Made by a program: the position numbers and the translations under genes
Part shown: piece by piece, positions 1-7,557 of the stretch
Layout: each line of letters begins with the position of its first letter
Numbering within the stretch: position 1 is the first letter of the stretch
Assembly (NCBI GenBank): GCA_036496385.1
Contig: DASXLD010000003.1
Coordinates: forward strand, 62,001 to 126,000
Direction of reading: 5' to 3'
Source: Schlegelella_A sp036496385
Lineage (GTDB): Bacteria > Pseudomonadota > Gammaproteobacteria > Burkholderiales > Burkholderiaceae_C
Length of the DNA: 64,000 nt
The notes under the pieces: generated by a model
The model's database searches: none
The model's input: only the letters and a program-made list of their open reading frames with translations
What the model was told of the DNA's origin: nothing

Positions 1-1
1 G

Positions 2-862
2 GGCATCCTCGACTTGCAGAACGGCATCGATTCGCCCGAGGCGACCGAGGTGCAGAAGAAGTTCGCGACCTTCTCGCCGGAGCAGATGCACGACTGGTTC
101 GAGATCGGCAAGCCCCTTCGGCACTACATCCACGGCACGCATTGCGCCGGCATCGCGGTGCGCGGCAATCCGGCCGCGCGCCTGGTCGTCGCCCGCTTCA
201 ACGACGAGCTTCCGTACCTGCCGTTCGAGCCGACCGAGGACTGGGCGCGCAAGATGGGCGCTGCGTTTCGGCAGATGGGCGACTACTTCCGCAGCCGTCA
301 CGTCCGCGTCGTCAATATGAGCTGGGGCGACGATCCGGCCGAGTTCGAGGACTGGCTCTCGAAGACGAGCAGCGTCGCCGATCCGGCCGAACGCAAGCGC
401 CGCGCCGACGCGCTGTTCGCGATCTGGAAGACGGCGATCGAGGCGGCCATCCGGGCGGCGCCCGATACCCTGTTCGTCACCGCGGCCGGCAACAGCGACA
501 GCAACGTCGCCTTCATCGAGGACGTGCCGGCGTCGCTCCGCTTGCCCAACCTGCTGACCGTCGGCGCGGTCAACCAGGCGGGCGAGGAGACCTCGTTCAC
601 GAGCCACGGCGACGTCGTCGTCGTCCATGCGAACGGCTACCAGGTCGACAGCTTCGTTCCCGGTGGCGCGCGGCTGCGGCTGTCGGGCACCTCGATGGCG
701 GCGCCCAACGTCGTCAATCTCGCTGCCAAGCTGTACGCGCTCGATCCGACGCTGACGCCGGCGCGCGCGATCGAGCTCATCCGCGCCGGCGCGACGACGT
801 CGCCGGACGGCCGCCGCCATCTCATCGACGAAAGACGATCGGTCGCGCTCCTGAAGCAGTGA
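2..862 (+). CDS. S8 family serine peptidase (subtilase), 5' end outside window
   Basis: This is the C-terminal 286 residues of a subtilisin-like protease; the frame is open to the left edge, so the start and the catalytic Asp region lie outside. Counting from codon 14, the His motif HGTHCAG begins at residue 40, the oxyanion-hole Asn sits in AAGNSDS near residue 160, and the nucleophile is in GTSMAAP near residue 227. The family hydrolyses peptide bonds with an Asp-His-Ser triad. An insertion rich in charged residues lies between the His and Asn motifs. The substrate and cellular location cannot be judged without the N-terminus. It converges on the next gene with a 33-nt gap. Confidence 0.9.
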   Translation, partial: GILDLQNGIDSPEATEVQKKFATFSPEQMHDWFEIGKPLRHYIHGTHCAGIAVRGNPAARLVVARFNDELPYLPFEPTEDWARKMGAAFRQMGDYFRSRHVRVVNMSWGDDPAEFEDWLSKTSSVADPAERKRRADALFAIWKTAIEAAIRAAPDTLFVTAAGNSDSNVAFIEDVPASLRLPNLLTVGAVNQAGEETSFTSHGDVVVVHANGYQVDSFVPGGARLRLSGTSMAAPNVVNLAAKLYALDPTLTPARAIELIRAGATTSPDGRRHLIDERRSVALLKQ

Positions 863-895
863 ACGAGTGAACAGCCCGCCGCGATCGCCCGCGGC

Positions 896-2233
896 TCAGG
901 CGCGCGCGTCTTCCTTGACCGAGTAGAGGTGCCAGGAGTCGGGCACGCCCTTGAGGGCATGGACGCCGAAGTCCTCGAACTCGAGGCCGGAGCCGGCGAC
1001 GAGATCTTTCACCGTCTGCGACACCAGCACCTTGCCGGCCGGTGCCAGCCCGGCGACGCGGGCTCCGATATGCACGGCAAGCCCCGAGATCTTCTCGCCA
1101 CCGACGATGCACTCGCCGGTGTGCAAGCCCAGGCGGCTCGTGAGGCCGAGCGACTGCAGCGACTTGCGGACCTCGCAGGCGCAGCGAATGGCGCGCGCCG
1201 GGCCGTCGAAGGCGGCGTAGAAGCCGTCGCCGGCGGTATCGACCTCCTCGCCCCGGTAGATCGCGAGTTCGCGACGCACGGCGGCGTGGTGCGCGTCGCG
1301 CAGGTCGCGCCAGCGTGCATCGCCGAGCTTCGTGGCCAGTTCGGTGGAGCTGACGATGTCGCTGAACATCACGGTCTTGACGACGCGGTCGTCTTCCACC
1401 ACACCGCGGCCACCGGTCAGGAATTCCTGCACCAGGCCCGGGATCTCCGCGGGGCGGACGAGAAACGAGAGGTGGTCGTCGGAATCGAGCTCGATCAGCT
1501 TGGCGCCCGGAATGCGCGCGACCATGTAGCGTGAGCACTCCACCGACGCGGTCTTGTCGCGGCTCGGATGCAGCAGCAGCGTCGGCACCCGCACCACGGG
1601 CAGGACGTGGCGAACGTCGATGTCGTAGTTCATTCGCGTCAGCGCCACCGCCGTCGTCGGGCTGCCGCCTGCCCGCAGCAGCTTCGACCACCAGGCGCGG
1701 AAGCGCTCATCCTTGGCCAGGCTCGGCGCCCGCGCCTCGACCCCGACCGGCTCGCCCCAATGCTCGCTGATCTCCCGCAGCCAGGCGTCCTGCTGCTCGC
1801 GTGTCCTGCCGAACGGGTAGTCGGGTCCCCAGGCGATGCGCGCGAACGAACCCACGGTGACGAGGGCCTCGGTGCGCTCCGGGTACGTGACGGCGAACAG
1901 GATGCACATCGGGCCGCCCTCGGAGTAGCCCAGCAGTGCGGCGCGCCGCGAACCCACTGCGTCCATCACCGCGCGCACGTCGTCCATCCGTTCTTCGAGC
2001 GTCGGCGTGTCGGTCACCCGGTCCGACAGGCCGGTGCCGCGCTTGTCGAACAGGATGACGCGCGCAAACGAGCCGAGCCGCTGGAGAAAGCGCGTGAAGC
2101 CGGGGTCTTCCCAGTACACATCGATGCTCGAAATCCAGCCCGGCACCACGACGAGATCGACGGCACCGGCACCGAACACCTGGTAGGCGATGTTGATGTC
2201 GCCGCTGCGCGCGTAGTTCGTCTGCGGAACCAT
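896..2233 (-). CDS. alpha/beta-hydrolase fused to class III adenylate/guanylate cyclase
   Basis: A 445-aa two-domain protein. Residues 1-275 form an alpha/beta hydrolase with nucleophile elbow GYSEGG (Ser104), an acid in HPSRD and a His in SDDHLSF. From about residue 285 a class III nucleotide cyclase domain follows, with metal-binding Asp motifs FSDIVSST and TAGDGFYAAF. No signal peptide or membrane segment is visible, so it should be cytosolic. An AAGGGA ribosome site precedes the ATG. This fusion is a known but poorly understood architecture. The hydrolase may sense or process a ligand that controls cAMP or cGMP synthesis; that is inference. The C-terminal half resembles the cyclase relic near 17.55-17.79 kb. 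Confidence 0.88.
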   Translation of the reverse strand: MVPQTNYARSGDINIAYQVFGAGAVDLVVVPGWISSIDVYWEDPGFTRFLQRLGSFARVILFDKRGTGLSDRVTDTPTLEERMDDVRAVMDAVGSRRAALLGYSEGGPMCILFAVTYPERTEALVTVGSFARIAWGPDYPFGRTREQQDAWLREISEHWGEPVGVEARAPSLAKDERFRAWWSKLLRAGGSPTTAVALTRMNYDIDVRHVLPVVRVPTLLLHPSRDKTASVECSRYMVARIPGAKLIELDSDDHLSFLVRPAEIPGLVQEFLTGGRGVVEDDRVVKTVMFSDIVSSTELATKLGDARWRDLRDAHHAAVRRELAIYRGEEVDTAGDGFYAAFDGPARAIRCACEVRKSLQSLGLTSRLGLHTGECIVGGEKISGLAVHIGARVAGLAPAGKVLVSQTVKDLVAGSGLEFEDFGVHALKGVPDSWHLYSVKEDARA

Positions 2234-2436
2234 GGGAGCTTCCCTTGAAAGGGCGCTACCTACACCCCGAGGTGTCGATGCGGGATCTCCGGCTGCGCCT
2301 TGACGTCGCTGGCGATGCCTTCGTGGGCGACGTGACCGTCATTGGTGATGGAGCTGCGCCGCATCGGACCGAACCTGAAAGCGCTTCTTCGGCGAGCCGT
2401 CAATCGAAGGCTTGACAGTTCCGCGCATCCGGCCGG
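2234..2436. other. intergenic region, no supported gene
   Basis: This 203-bp gap lies between two minus-strand genes. It should hold the promoter of the hydrolase-cyclase gene. A minus-strand reading frame of 34 codons (2260-2364) is open but has no recognisable motif or convincing ribosome site, so I do not call it a gene. A short dyad, ACACC-CCGA-GGTGT, lies near 2262-2275. Confidence 0.4.
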
Positions 2437-3993
2437 CTACACGACCTGCCGTTCGCGCCCTGCCCAATAGGGCTTGCGCAAGTCCTTCTTCAGGATCTTC
2501 CCCGTTGGATTGCGCGGCAGCTCCGTCACGACGTCGACGGACTTCGGGCATTTGAACGACGCCATGCGTTCGCGACACCACGCAAGCAGCTGCTCGGTGT
2601 CCACGGTCGTCCCCGGAGCGGCGACGACGACCGCCTTGGGCACTTCGCCCCAGCGCTCGTCCGGCACGCCGATGACGGCGACGTCCTGGACCTGCGGGTG
2701 CTCGGCCATCACGCGCTCGATCTCGGCCGGGTAGATGTTCTCGCCGCCGCTGATGATCATGTCCTTGATGCGGTCGGTGACGTAGAGGTAGCCGTCGGCG
2801 TCGAGATAGCCGCCGTCGCCCGAGCGCAGCCACCCGTCGGCCGTGATCGTCGCGGCGGAGGCGTCGGGCTGGTTCCAGTAGCCGCCCATGATCTGGTCGC
2901 TGCGCACCCAGACCTCGCCGCGCTCGCCGGCGGCGACGGGCTCGCCGGTGGCGGGGTCGCGGATCTCGATCTCGACGCCGGCGATCGCCTGCCCCGCAGA
3001 GACCAGCCGGTGCGCCACGGCGGGATCGATGTGATCCGCGGGGCCGAGCACGCTGACCGCACCCGACTGCTCGGTCATGCCGTAGACCTGCTGCATCACG
3101 TTCGGAAAGAGCTTGAGCGAGGCCCGCATCACCGGCAGCGGCATCGGCGATGCGCCGTACGACAGTGCCTGCAACGACGAATAGTCGCGGTCGGCGGCGC
3201 CCGGCACCTGGTTGATCATGGCCATCAGCGCCGGCACGAAGAAGGTGTGCGTGATCTTCTCGGCCTCGATCATCGCCAGCGCCGCCGCCGGGTCGGGCGT
3301 GCGCATGACGAAGACGCGCGCCCCCAGGCTGATCGCCATCAGCGCGTAGCTCGTCCCGCCGACATGGAAGAGCGGCATCGCGACCTGCACCCGCGACTCG
3401 CCGGCGAAGTCCTGGCTGGCCGAGACGTTGCGCGAGTGCGCCAGCATGCCGCGGTGCGTCAGCATCGAGCCCTTCGGAAAGCCGGTCGTGCCCGAGGTGT
3501 AGAGCTGCACGAAGCAGTCGTTCGGCGCGGCCGGATGGGCGCGGGCATCGGGCTCGTGCGCGGCCAGCCAGGCTTCGTATTCGTCGTCGGCGCCGCCGAT
3601 GCGGATCACGCGCTCGACGGCCGGCAGATGGGCGCGAAGCTTTTCGACCGCGCCGGCGAACTCCGGGCCGACGAACAGCAGGCGTGCCTTCGAATCGTTG
3701 ATCACATAGGCGATCTCGGGCGGGGCCAGCCGGAAGTTGACGACGGCGTTCGCGGTGCCGACCTGGGCGCAGGCCAGCGTCAGCTCCAGGCACGAGGGGT
3801 GGTTGAGGTCGAGCACTGCGATCCGGTCGCCGGGCGCGAGCCCCGCGGCCCGCAACGCCGCCGCGGCGCGGCGCACGCGCCGAGCGAGCTCGGCCCAGGT
3901 CCGGTTCGATCCGCCGAAGCTGATCGCAATCGCGTCCGGCTGCCGAGCTTCCCAGTGGGCGAGGATCGCGGCGAAATCGGCGAGGTCGGACAT
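2437..3993 (-). CDS. AMP-dependent acyl-CoA synthetase (FadD-like)
   Basis: A 518-aa ANL-superfamily ligase that activates a carboxylic acid with ATP to an acyl-adenylate and then makes the CoA thioester. The P-loop-like motif LYTSGTTGFPKGS lies near residues 163-175, YGMTEQSG is the adenine/acyl site motif, and GYLYVTDRIKDMIISGGENI marks the hinge before the C-terminal lid. The catalytic Lys is in PTGKILKKDLR near the C-terminus. TAAGGAG precedes the ATG. Length is normal. Chain length and substrate cannot be read from sequence; medium/long-chain fatty acids or aromatic acids are both possible. It stands alone rather than in a beta-oxidation operon. Confidence 0.92.
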   Translation of the reverse strand: MSDLADFAAILAHWEARQPDAIAISFGGSNRTWAELARRVRRAAAALRAAGLAPGDRIAVLDLNHPSCLELTLACAQVGTANAVVNFRLAPPEIAYVINDSKARLLFVGPEFAGAVEKLRAHLPAVERVIRIGGADDEYEAWLAAHEPDARAHPAAPNDCFVQLYTSGTTGFPKGSMLTHRGMLAHSRNVSASQDFAGESRVQVAMPLFHVGGTSYALMAISLGARVFVMRTPDPAAALAMIEAEKITHTFFVPALMAMINQVPGAADRDYSSLQALSYGASPMPLPVMRASLKLFPNVMQQVYGMTEQSGAVSVLGPADHIDPAVAHRLVSAGQAIAGVEIEIRDPATGEPVAAGERGEVWVRSDQIMGGYWNQPDASAATITADGWLRSGDGGYLDADGYLYVTDRIKDMIISGGENIYPAEIERVMAEHPQVQDVAVIGVPDERWGEVPKAVVVAAPGTTVDTEQLLAWCRERMASFKCPKSVDVVTELPRNPTGKILKKDLRKPYWAGRERQVV

Positions 3994-4025
3994 GCGGTCT
4001 CCTTAGCGGCTCCGCCGCCTCGCGA

Positions 4026-5996
4026 TCAATATCCCAACGTCTGCAGCGTGTGCGCGAAGTTGGCGACGTCGAGCGAGCCCACGCCGGAGCCCTGGTCGTA
4101 GCCCGGCTCGCCCTTGTAGAACCAGTTGTTGCCGGCCTTGATGTCGCGCAGCGGCGCGTCCGGTCCCGCGTAGCCGGCTTGCGTCGACGCCGCGAGATAG
4201 AGCGGCACGTTGAAGAGGCCGAGCCGGCTGTGGACGCTCTGCCCGAGCAGCGCGGCGACGCCGTTCAGCTGCGGGGCGACGAAGCTGGTGCCGCCGAAGA
4301 AGTCGTAGACGAACGGGCCGCCGTCGACCGACGACGTGTAGACGATGATGTATCCGGTGTCGGGATCGGCGTTCATCGACACGTCCGGCACGTTGCGGCC
4401 GCGATAGTGCGATGGCAGCGTCACGATCGTGGTGTGGGTCGAGGTGTCGATGAGCTGCTGGTTCGGCTCGGTCGTCTTCGTCGGCATGAGCAGCTGGTAG
4501 AAGGGCAGCGGCACGTACGCGCTGACGCCGCCGCCGGCACCGGCCGGGAAGATGCCGCACGAGACCGGATCGAGCCCGAGCGAGTCGCAGAGCGGAATCA
4601 GGTAGTCCCAGCCCCAGACGCGCTCCTTCGGCACGTGCACGGTGAACGTCGAGCCGTCGCTGAACACGAACGTCTGCGGGCCCGGCAGCGTGGTGCCGCC
4701 AGCGGCGCTGATCCAGCTCGACGACGATGGGAAGTCGACGCTCAGCACCTTGGTGAACTGCGGGACGGGCGCGAAGCTCGAGTCGTTCGCGTCATAGGCG
4801 CCGCCGTCGCCCGAGGACGCGAAGAATGATTGCCCCTGCACCGCGCCCTGCAGCAGCACGCTGTTGAGCGCGTGGAGCGAATCGACCATGTGCGAGCCGG
4901 CGTTGACGGTGACCTGGGTGTCGAACCACTCCCACTCGCCCCAGCTCACCGACACCGTCTCGGCCTTGTTGGCGTTGACCGCGCCGACGAAGGCGTCGAA
5001 GAAGGCCTGGTCGGTGTTGGGTGCCTGGTAGACGATGACCTTCGCTGCCGGCGCGACGCCGCCCGATTGCTCGACGTCGAGCGTCGTCTCGTCGGAGCCC
5101 GAGTCGTCGCTCGGCGCGCCGGGGCCGCCGTCGATGTCGACGATCGTCAGCCGATGGCTGTCGACGTTCAGGCCGACCAGGCTCCAGTAGGCGAACGCGT
5201 CGCTCGGCGTGAACGATGCAAGCGTCACGATGCCGACCGTGCGGCCTTGGCCGCGAACGTCCTGCGCGTAGAGCGGGCCGACGTTGTAGAACTGCGCGAA
5301 GTCGGCCACCGTCCAGTCGCCGGGCGGGTTCGCGGTGTTGGGCATCTTGCGGATCGCGACGCCGGGCAGCGCCGTGGCGCCGGGCCGGCCGGCCGCGCGC
5401 TCCATCCGAGGCCGAAAGCGTGGCCGGTCGTCGAGGCCGAGGATCGCATCGACGTTGGCCGCGACGTCGGGCGCCGTGACCTGCGGTGCGCGCGTCGGCG
5501 CGTGGAAACGGTAGCCGGGGCTCGCACCGTGCGCCGCCACGTCGTAGAGGCGCAGCTGGGTGTTGAATGCGCGCTCGATGGCCTGCGCGCTGCCGCTGAC
5601 GCGGATCAGGTTGCCGGATTCGACGCGCGCCGAAAGCCCGGCCTGCGTGAAGTGCGCGAGCGCGGCGTTCACGACCTCGGGCCGCGGGTCGAAGCGGGCG
5701 TGGAACTGCTCGGGTGAAAGGAACTTGCCGAACTGCGGCGAGCCCGGCGTGTGCAGCGCGGTCGCGAGCGTCTCGAGCTGGTCGAGGTCGCGCAGCTTGA
5801 GGGCCACGGTCGCGGTGACGGCAGGCGCTCCGCGCGCGAGCTCCATTGCGCCCACGTCCTGGGGCGGCGGTGTCTTCGGGCCCGGATATGCGCGCCCGGC
5901 TTGCGCGCCGGCCGCGGCCGCGAGCAACGCGGCGCCAAGCAAGGTTCTGGTCGAGGTGCGCGCGAGCGTGCGCGCCGATGCAGCGGTGCGATTCAT
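4026..5996 (-). CDS. secreted sedolisin-type peptidase (S53) with pro-kumamolisin domain
   Basis: A 656-aa secreted acid serine-carboxyl protease. Residues 1-36 look like a signal peptide ending near GAQAG. Residues about 45-195 match the activation prodomain, with LYDVAAHGASPGYRFHAPTR near its end. In the catalytic domain the Glu and Asp are in SDETTLDVE (E-x3-D spacing), the oxyanion Asp is in ASSGDGG, and the nucleophile is in GGTSFVAP. The C-terminal DIKAGNNWF and GYDQGSGVGSLD resemble the family calcium site. I chose the ATG at 5996 over the GTG at 6002 because AGGAG lies five bases before it. It probably degrades protein outside the cell. Confidence 0.92.
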   Translation of the reverse strand: MNRTAASARTLARTSTRTLLGAALLAAAAGAQAGRAYPGPKTPPPQDVGAMELARGAPAVTATVALKLRDLDQLETLATALHTPGSPQFGKFLSPEQFHARFDPRPEVVNAALAHFTQAGLSARVESGNLIRVSGSAQAIERAFNTQLRLYDVAAHGASPGYRFHAPTRAPQVTAPDVAANVDAILGLDDRPRFRPRMERAAGRPGATALPGVAIRKMPNTANPPGDWTVADFAQFYNVGPLYAQDVRGQGRTVGIVTLASFTPSDAFAYWSLVGLNVDSHRLTIVDIDGGPGAPSDDSGSDETTLDVEQSGGVAPAAKVIVYQAPNTDQAFFDAFVGAVNANKAETVSVSWGEWEWFDTQVTVNAGSHMVDSLHALNSVLLQGAVQGQSFFASSGDGGAYDANDSSFAPVPQFTKVLSVDFPSSSSWISAAGGTTLPGPQTFVFSDGSTFTVHVPKERVWGWDYLIPLCDSLGLDPVSCGIFPAGAGGGVSAYVPLPFYQLLMPTKTTEPNQQLIDTSTHTTIVTLPSHYRGRNVPDVSMNADPDTGYIIVYTSSVDGGPFVYDFFGGTSFVAPQLNGVAALLGQSVHSRLGLFNVPLYLAASTQAGYAGPDAPLRDIKAGNNWFYKGEPGYDQGSGVGSLDVANFAHTLQTLGY

Positions 5997-6108
5997 CTCC
6001 ACTCCTGCCGCGGCTCGTGACCGCGGGTCGAGATGAGTTTCGCGACCCGGGAGACGCGCCGCTTCCGCGAAAACCCTCGGCGTTCCGGCGCCGGCGCCGG
6101 AACGCCGG

Positions 6109-6315
6109 TTACTCCAATGTAAAGCCGACTTTCAGCGACACCTGCCAGTGCGCGATCTTGCCGTCGGTGACGTGGCCGCGGGTCTCGGTGACCGTGAACC
6201 ATTGGATGTTGCGGACGGTCTGGCTCGCCTTCGCGATTGCCGTCTGCACGGCGTCCTCGATGCTGGTGGTGGAAGAGCCGGTGAGCTCGAGAAGCTTGTA
6301 GACGTGTGCGCTCAT
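6109..6315 (-). CDS. dodecin family flavin-binding protein, canonical type
   Basis: A 68-aa dodecin. Dodecins are small dodecameric cytosolic proteins that store and shield flavins. The flavin-stacking Trp (Trp39 in NIQWFTV) and the later Gln (Gln58 in HWQVSLKV) are both present. The length and the beta-alpha-beta-beta pattern fit the family. A second, divergent dodecin lies 227 bp upstream on the same strand, suggesting old duplication or separate acquisition. Confidence 0.9.
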   Translation of the reverse strand: MSAHVYKLLELTGSSTTSIEDAVQTAIAKASQTVRNIQWFTVTETRGHVTDGKIAHWQVSLKVGFTLE

Positions 6316-6542
6316 GACATTCTCCGCAATGACTCCGCTCGTCGAGTCTAGGCTTTCGGGAGCTCCGCAGGCGCTTCAGCTCGTCTCCATGATCGCCGCG
6401 TTGACCATCGTGCGCAGCTCGCGCCGGATCGGGTACGTGGTCGACGGGATCAGCTGCGTCATGAAGACCACGCGCACGTCCTCCACCGGGTCGCTTCCCC
6501 CGGCGCCTCGCGCGCCCGCGCTGCCGCGCCGGCAGTTCCGCC
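6316..6542. other. intergenic region with possible small relic reading frame
   Basis: This 227-bp gap separates the two dodecin genes. On the minus strand, 6376-6486 is open for 36 codons from a GTG and reads MEDVRVVFMTQLIPST at its start. It has no family I recognise and no clear ribosome site, so it may be a gene fragment or chance. The rest should include the promoter of the downstream dodecin. Confidence 0.3.
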
Positions 6543-6767
6543 TCAGGCTTCGTACTTGAAGGAGAGGGAAACCTTCGCCCTGTACGCCACCACCTTGCCG
6601 CCTTCGATCTTCAGGTCGAGCTTGTTGACCTCGGCGACGCGCAAATCGCGCAGTGACTTGCTCGCGGTCTCGACTGCGCTCCTCGCCGCGTCCTCCCAGG
6701 AACTCGGGCTCGTGCCAATGATCTCCGTGACACGGTAAATGCCGGAGTTAGCTGCCTTTTTTGCCAT
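6543..6767 (-). CDS. dodecin-like protein lacking the flavin-stacking Trp
   Basis: A 74-aa dodecin-fold protein. The ATG at 6767 is preceded by AAAGGAG seven bases upstream, so I reject longer upstream starts. Aligned to the neighbouring dodecin, the flavin-stacking Trp is Val44 (DLRVAEV) and the partner Gln is Arg63 (AYRAKVSLSF). Dodecin structures, as I recall them, use that Trp and Gln to hold the isoalloxazine ring. This copy may therefore bind another ligand, such as CoA or nothing. It is probably cytosolic and oligomeric. Confidence 0.85.
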   Translation of the reverse strand: MAKKAANSGIYRVTEIIGTSPSSWEDAARSAVETASKSLRDLRVAEVNKLDLKIEGGKVVAYRAKVSLSFKYEA

Positions 6768-6882
6768 GTCTTGCTCCTTTGAATGAGGCGAAGGACATGT
6801 CCGTCGGCCTCCGCGAGCCATCATAGGCGCGTTGTCGACGCTGGAGCCAGGGCGAGGCGGCGGATCGACGTCCGGGGCCAGG

Positions 6883-7137
6883 ATGCGCATGCAGCAGGAA
6901 TTGGAGACCTTGTCGGAGCTCGGCATCACGCTGCCGAGCCCGGCCTACATCGTGGGCGCGATCGTCTTCGGCCTCGTCGGCCTGGCCGCGTACATCCACG
7001 GCCGCCGCGTCGGTCTGCCGCGCACGCGCTGGCTCGGCCTCGCGCTGATGCTCTATCCGTACGTCGTCTGGAACACGGCCATGCTCTACCTCGTCGGCAT
7101 CGGCCTTTGCGTCGGCGTCTGGCTCGACCGGCGCTGA
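6883..7137 (+). CDS. small two-helix membrane protein, function unknown
   Basis: An 84-aa protein with two hydrophobic helices, about residues 22-40 and 52-78, separated by a basic loop HGRRVGLPRTRW. I place the start at the ATG at 6883; a second ATG at 6889 is equally possible, and a longer upstream start at 6832 would add a non-hydrophobic tail. I do not recognise a named family. It is divergent from the dodecin gene (115 bp between starts) and convergent with the next gene. Confidence 0.65.
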   Translation: MRMQQELETLSELGITLPSPAYIVGAIVFGLVGLAAYIHGRRVGLPRTRWLGLALMLYPYVVWNTAMLYLVGIGLCVGVWLDRR

Positions 7138-7141
7138 GCGC

Positions 7142-7157
7142 GAGGGCCGAGGCCCTC
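7142..7157. terminator. candidate bidirectional terminator hairpin
   Basis: GAGGGC-CGAG-GCCCTC is a perfect six-pair stem (seven with a tighter loop) between two convergent genes. It touches the stop codon of the minus-strand gene. No T-run follows, so Rho-independent action is uncertain. Confidence 0.4.
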
Positions 7158-7548
7158 AGGTGTTGGGAACGATCGGCGATTCCTCGTCTGCCGCAATCGC
7201 TTCGGGCAGCACGGCGTCGCGCAACGGCAGCGGCGCGCCGAGCCAGAGCGCGTGCCTCAGGTGGTCGGCGCGCGGCGCCAGGGTGTTGGGATGAACCAGC
7301 ACGCTCAGCCCCTGGCGATGCAGCGCGAGCCAGGGCACCAGGGCGGCAAAGACGCGCGGCTCGAACGCGACCTGGTACATCGCCGCCGTGTGCGGGCCGA
7401 CGGGCACTTCGTGCCAGCGGCCGAGCTGGACCTCGAAGCGCTGCGCGATGCCGGCTCGCACCTGCTCGGCCTGCGGCCGCGTCGCTGCCGGATCGAAGTA
7501 GACGTGCGCGTGCCAGCTGAGGATGGCGCGGTCGGAGCCGATCGTCAT
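7156..7548 (-). CDS. DOPA 4,5-dioxygenase family protein
   Basis: A 130-aa member of the small extradiol-dioxygenase-like family. Conserved His residues lie in WHAHVYFD (residues 12-19), WHEVPVGPH (about 45-53) and VLVHPNTL (about 84-91); these are the family's likely metal ligands. Fungal homologues cleave DOPA for betalain-type pigments; bacterial members are mostly uncharacterised, so an aromatic ring-cleavage role is inference. It ends nine bases before the histidine kinase gene region on the same strand, with no catechol pathway genes nearby. Confidence 0.82.
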   Translation of the reverse strand: MTIGSDRAILSWHAHVYFDPAATRPQAEQVRAGIAQRFEVQLGRWHEVPVGPHTAAMYQVAFEPRVFAALVPWLALHRQGLSVLVHPNTLAPRADHLRHALWLGAPLPLRDAVLPEAIAADEESPIVPNT

Positions 7549-7557
7549 CCGTGCATC

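Noticed and set aside
2260..2364. Short minus-strand frame of 34 codons
   Set aside because: No motif, no convincing ribosome site and too short to separate from chance.
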